64,000 nt of DNA from Bacillus sp. AFS055030 (GTDB lineage: Bacteria > Bacillota > Bacilli > Bacillales > Bacillaceae_G), in contig NZ_NUGT01000034.1 in assembly GCF_002574545.1 (NCBI RefSeq), positions 25,243 to 89,242 of the forward strand, read 5' to 3'. The stretch's first letter is position 1. Every line of letters begins with the position of its first letter. A program made the position numbers and the translations under genes. This document shows, in pieces, positions 1-8,253 of the stretch. Under the pieces are notes generated by a model. That model did no database searches and was not told where the DNA came from. It saw only the letters and a program-made list of their open reading frames with translations.

Positions 1-15
1 GTCGTTTTTATTATG

Positions 16-1326
16 CTATTGAATTATGGACGGTTTACCAACAGGGTAATATTCGATTTTCATACAATCTCTTACTTTTTCTTCCTTCAGACAGTTTCTT
101 CCGTCAAAAATAATTGGATTCTTCATCTTCTTGAATATGTTCGGTAAGTCAAGTTCTCTAAATTCTTGCCACTCAGTAATAATAAAAATTGCATCTGTAT
201 CCGTAACACATTCATTTATTGAACTAGCGAACGTTAAATTGCTACCTAGTATTTTTTTTGCGTTTTCAATTGCAACAGGGTCATATGCAATTACTTCTGC
301 TCCTAACTCAGTTAAAGATTTTATGATAGTTATAGAAGGTGCTTCTCTCATATCATCTGTATCTGGTTTAAATGATAAACCTAGACATGCGATTCTTTTC
401 CCTATTAAACTACCGAATCGTTCAATCGCTTTTTTTACGAGCAATTCACGTTGATTATTATTAATATAAATGGTTTCCTTTAGAAAACCGAATTCAACCC
501 CATTTAACTCGGCTGTATGCAATAATGCTTTCACATCCTTTGGGAAACAAGAGCCACCATAACCTATTCCAGCATATAAAAATGCCTCACCTATTCGTTT
601 ATCTTTTCCCATTCCTTTCGCTACATCTTCTACATTTGCACCGAGTGCTTCACAAAGATTTGCAATTTCATTTATAAAACTTATTTTGCTTGCTAAAAAT
701 GCATTGGATGCATATTTGATCATTTCTGCACTTCGAATACTAGTTATTAAGATTGGTACATTTAATGGTTTATATATTTCTTCAACAATTCTAGCGGACT
801 CTTGATTATTACTACCTATAATGATTCGATCTGCTTCCATCGTATCCTTTATTGCGGAGCCTTGTCTTAGGAACTCTGGATTTGAGACAACGTCCACTAC
901 AATTTCTTTACTGCAATTTTGTTGAATCATTTCCTTTACTAGTTCATTCGTTCCAACTGGAACAGTACTTTTTATCGCAATAATTACGTCTTGTTTAATA
1001 TTTTTTGCAATATCAATCGCTGCACCCTCAAGATAGGATAAGTTTGCGGAGCCATCTTCCCTTTGAGGGGTACCTACTGCAATAATAATTACTTTCGCAT
1101 CTTCTAACCCCTTATCATATGAGGTTGTAAAGGATAATCTTCCTGACTGTATATTATTAGCTATTAACTCCTCAATTCCTGGTTCGTATATTGGAGAAAT
1201 ACCTGCACATAAGTTTTTTATTTTAAGTTCATTTATATCAATACAAGTTACCAAGTGACCAATCTCTGCTAAACAGACTCCTGTTGTTAAACCGACATAG
1301 CCCGTACCTAATATCGAAATTTTCAA
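16..1326 (-). CDS. ugd: UDP-glucose 6-dehydrogenase
   Basis: Oxidises UDP-glucose to UDP-glucuronate with two NAD+ in the cytosol. The 436-residue length is normal for the family. The N-terminal Rossmann motif GTGYVGLTTG is at residues 7-16, and the catalytic cysteine lies in GGSCFPKD (Cys260); the C-terminal UDP-binding domain contains CLGLSFKPDTDDMREAPS. The start is TTG, one base after the gtaB stop, with a GGAAGTGG-like ribosome site inside gtaB, so the two genes are translationally coupled. With gtaB it supplies UDP-GlcA; the nearby epimerase and coat glycosyltransferase suggest use in spore-surface polysaccharide, as proposed for YtcA of B. subtilis, although TuaD-like teichuronic acid supply cannot be excluded. 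Confidence 0.95.
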   Translation of the reverse strand: MKISILGTGYVGLTTGVCLAEIGHLVTCIDINELKIKNLCAGISPIYEPGIEELIANNIQSGRLSFTTSYDKGLEDAKVIIIAVGTPQREDGSANLSYLEGAAIDIAKNIKQDVIIAIKSTVPVGTNELVKEMIQQNCSKEIVVDVVSNPEFLRQGSAIKDTMEADRIIIGSNNQESARIVEEIYKPLNVPILITSIRSAEMIKYASNAFLASKISFINEIANLCEALGANVEDVAKGMGKDKRIGEAFLYAGIGYGGSCFPKDVKALLHTAELNGVEFGFLKETIYINNNQRELLVKKAIERFGSLIGKRIACLGLSFKPDTDDMREAPSITIIKSLTELGAEVIAYDPVAIENAKKILGSNLTFASSINECVTDTDAIFIITEWQEFRELDLPNIFKKMKNPIIFDGRNCLKEEKVRDCMKIEYYPVGKPSIIQ

Positions 1327-1327
1327 G

Positions 1328-2239
1328 TCAATCCACTTCCTGATTCTTCATATTTAGAGCATGATCAGATATGACCTCATTTAAAAAAGTAATTACCTCA
1401 TCTTTTATATCTTCTCTATTAATCGCAAAATCAATTGTAGCCATTATAAATCCGATTTTATTTCCGATATCATATCGTTTACCTTCGAAATTGTATGCTA
1501 ACACAAATTGATTTTTATTTAATTCATTAATCGCATCGGTTAATTGTAATTCACAACCTTGTCCCACAGAAATCGTAGATAAAATATCAAAAATCTCTGG
1601 AGTAAGAATGTATCGTCCCATAATTGCATAATTTGATGGGGCATCTTTCAATTTTGGTTTTTCTACTAGGCACTCTACTTGAAATAGATTTGTATTTGCA
1701 TCGTAAGTACTTTCTTTTTGTTTAATAACGCCATATTTGCTTACCTCTTCATCAGGAACATTCTGAACAGCAATAACCGGGGCATTATATTTCTCGTATA
1801 CATTAATAATTTGCTGTAAGCAAGGTGTTGTAGACATTACGATGTCATCCCCTAACAAAACAGCAAATGGTTCATCTCCTATAAAACTCTTAGCACATAA
1901 AATGGCATCCCCTAATCCTTTAGGTTCTTTTTGACGAACATAAAAGATTTTCACCATATTAGATATTTTCTGCATTTCTTCCAAAACAGTTAGCTTGTTT
2001 TTTCGAGATAATGATTCTTCTAGTTCATATGATTTATCGAAATGATCCTCGATTGCTCGTTTACCTCTACCACTAATAATAATGATTTCTTCAATTCCAG
2101 AAGCTACTGCTTCTTCAACGATATATTGAATAGTTGGTTTATCAACTATAGGTAACATTTCTTTTGGCAACGCTTTTGTAGCTGGCAAAAAACGAGTCCC
2201 GAGACCAGCAGCGGGAATAATAGCCTTGCGGATTTTCAT
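1328..2239 (-). CDS. gtaB: UTP-glucose-1-phosphate uridylyltransferase
   Basis: Makes UDP-glucose from UTP and glucose-1-phosphate, the precursor for UDP-GlcA and glucosylated wall polymers. The 303 residues begin with the nucleotidyltransferase signature AAGLGTRFLPATKALPKEML and include VEKPK (about residue 192), typical of GalU/GtaB. It has a good ribosome site (TGGAGG, 8 bases before ATG) and runs directly into ugd with a one-base gap, so it is the first gene of a gtaB-ugd pair. A separate gtaB for teichoic acids may exist elsewhere; this copy sits in a spore-coat neighbourhood, so a sporulation-dedicated role is an inference from position only. Confidence 0.95.
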   Translation of the reverse strand: MKIRKAIIPAAGLGTRFLPATKALPKEMLPIVDKPTIQYIVEEAVASGIEEIIIISGRGKRAIEDHFDKSYELEESLSRKNKLTVLEEMQKISNMVKIFYVRQKEPKGLGDAILCAKSFIGDEPFAVLLGDDIVMSTTPCLQQIINVYEKYNAPVIAVQNVPDEEVSKYGVIKQKESTYDANTNLFQVECLVEKPKLKDAPSNYAIMGRYILTPEIFDILSTISVGQGCELQLTDAINELNKNQFVLAYNFEGKRYDIGNKIGFIMATIDFAINREDIKDEVITFLNEVISDHALNMKNQEVD

Positions 2240-2372
2240 TTAACTTGCCTCCAAACATTTGTTCATTATACTTTATATGTAAATGAAGGAGGACTTGTCA
2301 CCATATATACCTATTATGATTAGAAAGTTTATCTTTACCACATCATCAAACAATCATTTTCAAATGAAAAAA

Positions 2373-2402
2373 GGCTATCTCAAAAGTCTTATGAGATACC
2401 CT
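2373..2402 (-). terminator. Rho-independent terminator after cotS-cotSA
   Basis: The arms GGCTATCTCA and TGAGATACC form a stem with one bulge, followed on the minus strand by a T run (A run at 2365-2372 on the plus strand). It lies just downstream of the cotSA stop and separates the coat pair from gtaB-ugd. Confidence 0.75.
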
Positions 2403-2441
2403 CTTTGATCGTTAGACACATTCCTCAGGAAATATGATTGT

Positions 2442-4058
2442 TTAACTAGTTCTAGCTCTATGCAATTCAGTGACGCTAGGAATTTTCTTTAATTTAAAAG
2501 GTTCTGATTTTGCAGTGTTAGCTAGATTATTCGATCTATTTTCTACACTACTTACTTCATCTAAAGATGATCCTTCGTTTAGGATTAAATTTGAGGTTTC
2601 ATTATTTACGACCTGATCAGTTACTCTTCTAATTCGTCTTAATACTCTTGGTGTCGTATTAATTGGAAATTCTGCGACTACTTTTTCTTTAGGAACTGAT
2701 TTTGCTTTCTCTACTAGGACTTTTAGCATTTCTTCAATAGAATTTATATCGGACTGAGTTACCGATTCTGATAAACTTTCTGTAGATTCAACAGTCGGTT
2801 CGATTACTTCAGGTATATTATTTTCTACATTCAACTGTGTAGTATTTTGTACTGCAGTTTTAAATAATGTTTGAGGTTCATATTGTTCTAATTGTTCTGG
2901 TGAAAGTGATGAAGCATATTCTGTTTGGCTCCATGTAGATAGTATTTCATTTGCTACACGACTCCATAAATACTTAGTAACTGCAAGTTCTCTACCTTTT
3001 ATTCCCATATTCTTCATTAGTGTTTTGTTTGATAATATTTCTGAGATTTTTGTGGCGAATTCATCTGGATCAACTGGATTTTCTACGATTAAACCATTCT
3101 CACCTGGAATAATGACTTCAGGATTTCCACCTCTGGCAGTTGTTACAATTGGAAGGCCTGCTGCCATCGCTTCATAATGAACCCTTGCAAGAGGTTCTTG
3201 CCATAATGAAGTACATACAAATAAATCTGCTACTGCAAACCAGTTGTGTATTTCAAAAGGTGATACAAAACCTGTTGTAATAATCGGTACATCCTGTTTT
3301 TTGGCAATTGCACGAATATAAGCAACATAGTCTGTAACATTATTTTGACTAAACCAATTGCTTCCTACGATAACTAAAGCTAGATCTTTGAAGGTTTTTG
3401 AAAGGGTTGGCAATGCTCTTATTAGACGGTCAACCCCTTTGTTTTCTGAAAGTCTGCCAGCAAATAAAATAACCGTTTTATTTTCTAAACCAAACTCTTT
3501 TCTAAGTGCGTTTCGTGTACTAATCATTTTAGGATCATTACCAGGTAAGAAGCGGTCAGAATCAACCCCCGAGTAGATTGTTCTGATTTTATTAGCACTT
3601 TGAGGATAAAGTTCACGAATAACATTTCCTACATAATCACTTACCGTAACGATACTAGAAACTTCTTCTAATACTAAATTCGCTTCATCAACAGCAATTT
3701 TCCCAATATTAAACATGTCATTATGCATACTTAATGTGATTTTTGAATTTGGTGCTACTTTTCTAATCGGAAGGACAAGTCGTGGTCTGTTAAAAATGTG
3801 GATTAAATCAAATTGGTTTCCTTTAATGTATTCAACTACGCCTTCACGATATAGTTCTAGTACTTTACCTGGTACACGGACATAATGAACACCATCAATT
3901 GTTTCTTCATCTGGTAATGATGGATCATTGACACCTAATACGGTTATATCGTGTACTTTACTTAAATAAGGTAAACTTCCTGCAATATAAGTTTGAATCG
4001 CACCACCTAAAACTGGAGGTACTGGTAGGTTTTCGGTACATACCATTAATATTTTCAT
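2442..4058 (-). CDS. cotSA: CotSA-like spore coat glycosyltransferase, family GT4
   Basis: A GT-B fold sugar transferase. Residues 1-375 are the catalytic part: N-terminal MKILMVCTENLPVPPVLGGA, the donor-site core ILFAGRLSENKGVDRLIRAL near residue 200, and the E-x7-E type region EPLARVHYEAMAAGLPIV around 290, typical of retaining GT4 enzymes. The start ATG overlaps the preceding kinase-like gene by four bases (ATGA), so translation is coupled, as in the B. subtilis cotSA-cotS pair. Unlike CotSA (about 377 residues) it carries some 150 extra C-terminal residues rich in Ser, Glu, Asn and Val with no recognisable fold, ending in a basic stretch. The acceptor and sugar are unknown; coat or crust glycosylation is inferred. 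Confidence 0.85.
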   Translation of the reverse strand: MKILMVCTENLPVPPVLGGAIQTYIAGSLPYLSKVHDITVLGVNDPSLPDEETIDGVHYVRVPGKVLELYREGVVEYIKGNQFDLIHIFNRPRLVLPIRKVAPNSKITLSMHNDMFNIGKIAVDEANLVLEEVSSIVTVSDYVGNVIRELYPQSANKIRTIYSGVDSDRFLPGNDPKMISTRNALRKEFGLENKTVILFAGRLSENKGVDRLIRALPTLSKTFKDLALVIVGSNWFSQNNVTDYVAYIRAIAKKQDVPIITTGFVSPFEIHNWFAVADLFVCTSLWQEPLARVHYEAMAAGLPIVTTARGGNPEVIIPGENGLIVENPVDPDEFATKISEILSNKTLMKNMGIKGRELAVTKYLWSRVANEILSTWSQTEYASSLSPEQLEQYEPQTLFKTAVQNTTQLNVENNIPEVIEPTVESTESLSESVTQSDINSIEEMLKVLVEKAKSVPKEKVVAEFPINTTPRVLRRIRRVTDQVVNNETSNLILNEGSSLDEVSSVENRSNNLANTAKSEPFKLKKIPSVTELHRARTS

Positions 4059-5152
4059 TCTTTTCCACTCCAGTCGTTGCGAACTTCATTCAATGTTGCC
4101 CACTTTGACTGCTCTAAGTCAACGATTGATTGAATTAATTGTTTAGTCGATTCACCTAAAAATAATTCTGGTTCATAAAGTACTTCTTTAATGTTTTTAT
4201 AAAACTCATTTGGCATTGAAAAATCTATCATTAATACTTCATATAATTCTTTTGAAATTGGATTTGCTTCGTGATATGCGTTAATCATTTCTCTTACCCA
4301 TGTTACATCCCAAGCGTATAAATCAGACATTGTACCAGATATTAGTTTTCTAAGATCACGAATTGGCAAATCATATGCCACCCCGTCCAAATCAATAATC
4401 CACATTCCATTTGGACCCATTTGACCATTTGACCATCCGTAATCTTGGTGAACTAATCCCCAGCTTGCATTGCCCTCATTCACCATATTAAAGTAATTAG
4501 AATTATTTAAGTCTTCCATACTCTTTCTTGCTTGTTCTTGAAATAGATCTACTACATTTAATAAATCCTGACTAGCAGGCATTTCTTCATATGCCAAGGC
4601 AATTGTTCTAAACCAATTCATTTTGTTATATATTTTTTCATAGCTTTTTGGCCATTTGTGCAATCTTGATGCAACTTCTGCTTGAATTGGTGGTTCATAC
4701 CCTTTACTTAAACGATGAAACTCACCAAGTGCATAGCATAGCTGCTTAGCACCTTCTAAATCTTTCGAAACTGGTGCCAACTCTTCAATCCATTCTGCAA
4801 TGAACCATAGCTTTCCACCAGCTTCTACATATTCCTCTCCATCTCTAGTTCGAACAATGCTTGGAACTCTAGCCTGTTGAACTTCAACTAAATACTTCTG
4901 AGCCCCTAGACTAAACATACTTCTAGTAGGTCTTCTGTGTAAAAGCTTAAAACTTTTTGGACCCTCGTTTGTTTCAATTTTCCAAATCGCTCCGCCTTTG
5001 TCAGCTTTTGTTGTAATTACTTGCATACTACTTACTTGAAGGTCATAAAACTTAAGTACTTCAAGTCCAATTTTTTCAATATATTCAGGCACATAGAATT
5101 CATCATGAATAAGCTCATCGACAATCCATGGTTCAATTAATATATTATTCAA
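4055..5152 (-). CDS. cotS: CotS-family kinase-like spore coat protein
   Basis: Belongs to the CotS/CotI/YutH group within the aminoglycoside-phosphotransferase-like kinase fold. Catalytic-type motifs are kept: HQD at residues 235-237 (LVHQDYGWSNG) and the metal-binding DLDG at 254-257, so unlike many coat relatives it could still bind ATP and phosphorylate a small molecule or sugar. The ATG 27 bases upstream has no ribosome site, whereas AGGAGGG lies six bases before an in-frame TTG; I take the TTG as start (365 residues). It is first in an operon with the overlapping cotSA. An inverted repeat lies about 40 bases upstream of the TTG. The substrate is unknown. Confidence 0.85.
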   Translation of the reverse strand: MNNILIEPWIVDELIHDEFYVPEYIEKIGLEVLKFYDLQVSSMQVITTKADKGGAIWKIETNEGPKSFKLLHRRPTRSMFSLGAQKYLVEVQQARVPSIVRTRDGEEYVEAGGKLWFIAEWIEELAPVSKDLEGAKQLCYALGEFHRLSKGYEPPIQAEVASRLHKWPKSYEKIYNKMNWFRTIALAYEEMPASQDLLNVVDLFQEQARKSMEDLNNSNYFNMVNEGNASWGLVHQDYGWSNGQMGPNGMWIIDLDGVAYDLPIRDLRKLISGTMSDLYAWDVTWVREMINAYHEANPISKELYEVLMIDFSMPNEFYKNIKEVLYEPELFLGESTKQLIQSIVDLEQSKWATLNEVRNDWSGKE

Positions 5153-5190
5153 TTTCTCCCTCCTACGTTTAGAGCCCATAAAAAAATTTC

Positions 5191-5212
5191 ACATTTCTTT
5201 TTTAAGAAATGT
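5191..5212. promoter_or_regulatory. Perfect 9-bp inverted repeat upstream of cotS
   Basis: ACATTTCTT and AAGAAATGT are perfect complements separated by TTTT. It lies about 40 bases before the likely TTG start of cotS, probably in its leader, and could be a protein operator or an mRNA stem. No known regulator consensus was recognised. Confidence 0.4.
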
Positions 5213-5367
5213 AATATACAGTTACTAATATACTTTTATTGCTCTTAGTGTATTAAGACCTAATGTAATAATATGATTTTGTCCAAGTTTTGTGAGGGTA
5301 TATGTGTATTCTATTAAAAAAGTATTTTCCCTAAACTAGTTAAATACATATTTCTATTTGTATTCGA

Positions 5368-5395
5368 ACTTTGTCCCCTTCTCCATCATATGATA
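5368..5395 (+). promoter_or_regulatory. Possible sigma-K promoter for the epimerase gene
   Basis: CATATGATA at 5387-5395 matches the sigma-K minus-10 pattern CATANNNTA exactly, and an AC dinucleotide lies 17 bases upstream (5368-5369). A start of transcription near 5403 would precede the AAGGAGG ribosome site at 5414-5420. Because the minus-10 box covers the ATG at 5390, that ATG is unlikely to be the translation start. Confidence 0.5.
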
Positions 5396-5446
5396 TTCCA
5401 ACTCTTGTTAGATAAGGAGGTTTTTAACATTAAGAAAGCTAATACT

Positions 5447-6421
5447 ATGCGCATTCTAATCACTGGATGTGCAGGATTTATTGGATTTCATCTAAGCAGA
5501 CGTCTATTAGAAGAAGGTTTTTTGATCATTGGAATAGATAATATAAATGATTACTATGACAGACGTCTAAAATTTGATAGATTGGAACTTTTAAAGAAAT
5601 ATGAGCATTTTCGTTTCATAAATGGTTCAATTCATGAAATGGAACTACTAGATCAGCTCTTTGTGCAATATAATTTCGATCTAGTCATTAATCTAGCAGC
5701 ACAAGCTGGAGTGAGATATAGCTTAGAAAATCCAGGGTCATATATCCAATCAAACCTTGTAGGTTTTGCCAATATATTAGAGTGTTGTAAAAACCATCAA
5801 ATAAAACACCTCATATACGCCTCTTCTAGTTCTGTTTATGGTAATAATAAAAAAACTCCCTCTTCAATTAATGATCGAGTTGACCAACCAGTAAGTTTAT
5901 ATGCTGCCACAAAAAAATCAAATGAATTAATGGCATATTCATATAGTCATACATTTAACCTACCTACTACTGGCTTACGTTTTTTTACGGTCTATGGACC
6001 ATGGGGTAGACCCGATATGGCATTATACAAATTTGCTAATTCAATCATTAACGGAAAACCAATAGAAGTTTATAACTATGGAAATATGAAACGCGATTTT
6101 ACTTACATTGATGATGTAGTTGAATCGATTGTAAGAATCATTAAAAATGGACCACCTAAAGAATCTTCTTCGTATTATAAGCTTTATAATATTGGTAACC
6201 ATAGCCCAGTAAAATTAAATTATTTTATAGAGATTCTAGAAAAGGAACTTCGTAAAAAAGCAAAAATACAATTCATGCCAATGATTCCAGGCGAAGTACT
6301 TGAAACATATGCTGATATTGATCAACTTATAAATGACATTCAATATAGTCCAACTACTTCCATTGAAGACGGTATTGCCAAATTCGTTGAATGGTTTAAG
6401 GAATATAAAAAAATAGAGTAA
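5447..6421 (+). CDS. ytcB: NAD-dependent UDP-glucuronate 4-epimerase-like protein
   Basis: An extended short-chain dehydrogenase/epimerase. It begins MRILITGCAGFIGFHLSRRL with the GxxGxxG NAD site, has the catalytic Ser-Tyr-Lys set (YASSSSVYG, then YAATKKSNE) and the substrate region RFFTVYGPWGRPDMALYKF that is characteristic of UDP-GlcA 4-epimerases. It would use the UDP-GlcA made by gtaB and ugd on the other side of cotSA-cotS. ATG 5447 is the start that fits homologues, but the only good ribosome site (AAGGAGG, 5414-5420) is placed for an in-frame ATT at 5429, so an ATT start with six extra residues is possible. A sigma-K-like box upstream suggests mother-cell expression. Confidence 0.88.
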   Translation: MRILITGCAGFIGFHLSRRLLEEGFLIIGIDNINDYYDRRLKFDRLELLKKYEHFRFINGSIHEMELLDQLFVQYNFDLVINLAAQAGVRYSLENPGSYIQSNLVGFANILECCKNHQIKHLIYASSSSVYGNNKKTPSSINDRVDQPVSLYAATKKSNELMAYSYSHTFNLPTTGLRFFTVYGPWGRPDMALYKFANSIINGKPIEVYNYGNMKRDFTYIDDVVESIVRIIKNGPPKESSSYYKLYNIGNHSPVKLNYFIEILEKELRKKAKIQFMPMIPGEVLETYADIDQLINDIQYSPTTSIEDGIAKFVEWFKEYKKIE

Positions 6422-6452
6422 AACTTATATAAAAAAGAATAAAAATGAAACT

Positions 6453-6481
6453 AACCACAAGGATTAATTTTCCATGTGGTT
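6453..6481. terminator. Bidirectional terminator between convergent genes
   Basis: AACCACA and TGTGGTT form a stem in the gap between the epimerase gene and the convergent HTH-TPR gene. The surroundings are A/T rich on both sides, so it could serve both. Confidence 0.6.
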
Positions 6482-6531
6482 TATTTGTCTAATGTAGAAA
6501 ATATTTTAAAACTATTACTAATCAGCCCAAA

Positions 6532-7812
6532 TTAAAGGCCCACTGCATATAAATTAGTCGGCTGATTCCGATCCTCACTTAGCATTTGAATATAATCTTC
6601 ATTTAATTGATCGGTTAAATAATCTCTATAATGCCAAATTGATAATAAGCATTGTTTAAACTTTTCAATAATACCAAGATTTTCAACTTTTCTAGCTACC
6701 TTTATTAAATCATTTAGCCCTTCTATATACTGCTTATTTTCACATTTTAAAAGTGATTGTGCGTAACAGAAATCCAAATACAATTGTTGTTTATACAAGT
6801 TTGTACTATATGCCATTTCATGAATTACTTTTTCATGCTGATTGATTAAAGCTAAAGCATCTTCTAATCTTCCTAATTTTACATAGGTTTCAATAATTCT
6901 CGGTATACCTACATATAAATCATCTCGATCTTTTATCCAACCGTAGTACTCGTCAACATACTGTAATTTTCCAAAATCAAGGAATGTTACATAACGATTA
7001 CCGATTGCAGCCTCCGCAAAAAAATCATTAATCTTACTATATTTCTTTATAATGTCAAGCACTTCATCGATTGAATTACTTAACCTATTTAAAGCAAAGC
7101 CTTGGTATACTAATGCATAACCAAAATGTTTTTCATTTTTTGCCATTTTTTCTAAACGCTTCGCATAATGAAGAACTTTGTCCCATTCTTTTAACATATA
7201 GTAAGTAGCCGTAATATATAAAATTGTCAGTTCCTGAAAATCATCTGGCATATAGCTCACATATTCTAAAACATGGACAAGGGTAGCTGGTCCTTCCTCC
7301 GATAATCTATTTAAATAGTACTTTCTAAAATAACTAATAGCGACCTCTTCTGCTGTTTGATCTGGCATGTGATGAATAATGATTTCATATAAAGGTAAAG
7401 CCTCATTCTCTTTCCCTTTTGCAAATAACTTTTCAGCAATCTCAAATAAATTTTGTAAATTTTTAGTCCGTATAGTCTTTGATTTTTCTTCTAACATTTC
7501 AGATATGATAAAGTTTAATTCTTTTTTAAATCCCTTAATTGCACATTTATAAATAAACGCTACACTTCTTCGTTTATCTAAATACCGTTTCTGATTAAAG
7601 CATAATTGTGTATAGCTCGAGTAAAAATATCCTTCTGTCAAACCAAACGCTTCTGTAATTGCATCTAAATAATGCAAAGAAAGCGGCTTTTTATTATTAA
7701 ATACTCTACTTATATCACTAATATGGATTCCAGAATATTTAGCTAAATCAGCTTTATTCCAATTTTTGTCATTCATAAATGTAAGAAAATCATATAGAAG
7801 TATCTGATTCAT
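6532..7812 (-). CDS. HTH-TPR regulator of RRNPP type
   Basis: Residues 6-60 are a Xre-type helix-turn-helix (KADLAKYSGIHISDISRVFN). From about residue 105 to the end the chain is all helical, with degenerate tetratricopeptide repeats of about 38 residues, for example LFEIAEKLFAKGKENEALPL and the repeat around VKLGRLEDALALINQHEKVI. This layout and the 426-residue length match peptide-sensing RRNPP proteins (PlcR, NprR, AimR). Such receptors normally have a short propeptide gene directly downstream on the same strand, but none is visible in 6421-6532. It faces the gerA operon, so sporulation or germination control is possible but unproved. The ribosome site AGAGGAAGG precedes the ATG. Confidence 0.75.
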   Translation of the reverse strand: MNQILLYDFLTFMNDKNWNKADLAKYSGIHISDISRVFNNKKPLSLHYLDAITEAFGLTEGYFYSSYTQLCFNQKRYLDKRRSVAFIYKCAIKGFKKELNFIISEMLEEKSKTIRTKNLQNLFEIAEKLFAKGKENEALPLYEIIIHHMPDQTAEEVAISYFRKYYLNRLSEEGPATLVHVLEYVSYMPDDFQELTILYITATYYMLKEWDKVLHYAKRLEKMAKNEKHFGYALVYQGFALNRLSNSIDEVLDIIKKYSKINDFFAEAAIGNRYVTFLDFGKLQYVDEYYGWIKDRDDLYVGIPRIIETYVKLGRLEDALALINQHEKVIHEMAYSTNLYKQQLYLDFCYAQSLLKCENKQYIEGLNDLIKVARKVENLGIIEKFKQCLLSIWHYRDYLTDQLNEDYIQMLSEDRNQPTNLYAVGL

Positions 7813-8122
7813 AAGCCTTCCTCTCCATATTCGGTAATCATTATTTTAATTCTTCGTCCCCAACCTTTTGTCTAGATAAAAAGCGGACAACTAGGTATTA
7901 TCACATATTTTCTATTAGGTTAATTATACTATTTTGTCATTTTTTTAAAATAAGAAATATTCAATAATTTAATTAAAATTAGTTAATGATTTATCTATAC
8001 CGTCTCATTGGCTAAAGTTTTATTTCAGTGAATATATTACTTTCCCAACTCTTCTGCATGCTTTTCCTGTAATGGGAAATAATACCTCTATATTTTATAA
8101 ATTAGTTAATGGGGATGTTTTA
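7813..8122. other. AT-rich divergent intergenic region
   Basis: About 310 bases between the HTH-TPR gene and the small membrane peptide. It must hold promoters for both directions. I looked for sigma-G (TGAATA then CATACTA) and found TGAATA at 8029-8034 but no minus-10 at proper spacing. No other structure seen. Confidence 0.4.
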
Positions 8123-8248
8123 ATGTTAAAAAAGATTATTTCATATATACCTGAATATCCAATTTTCATTCAAGCTTTTGTTACCTTTATCATTCCTGTA
8201 GGTTTATCAAAATTTTTTAAATGGGTTCATTTTATGGAGAAAGAGTGA
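8123..8248 (+). CDS. 41-residue membrane peptide preceding gerA
   Basis: A short open frame beginning MLKKIISYIPEYPIF with one hydrophobic segment at about residues 13-32 and a charged C-terminus. GGGGATG lies eight bases before its ATG, and its stop is five bases before the gerA-type A subunit start, so it is very likely the first gene of the germinant-receptor operon. I do not recognise a family. A small receptor accessory peptide is a reasonable inference from position; an alternative is that translation of this frame merely helps ribosomes reach gerA. Confidence 0.55.
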   Translation: MLKKIISYIPEYPIFIQAFVTFIIPVGLSKFFKWVHFMEKE

Positions 8249-8253
8249 TTTAA

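Noticed and set aside
131-454. Plus-strand frame of 107 codons inside ugd
   Set aside because: It is a reverse-strand shadow of a gene with strong family motifs and has no ribosome site.
8029-8063. Sigma-G promoter for the first gerA operon (TGAATA with CATGCTT)
   Set aside because: The spacer would be 22 bases and the minus-10 match is poor.
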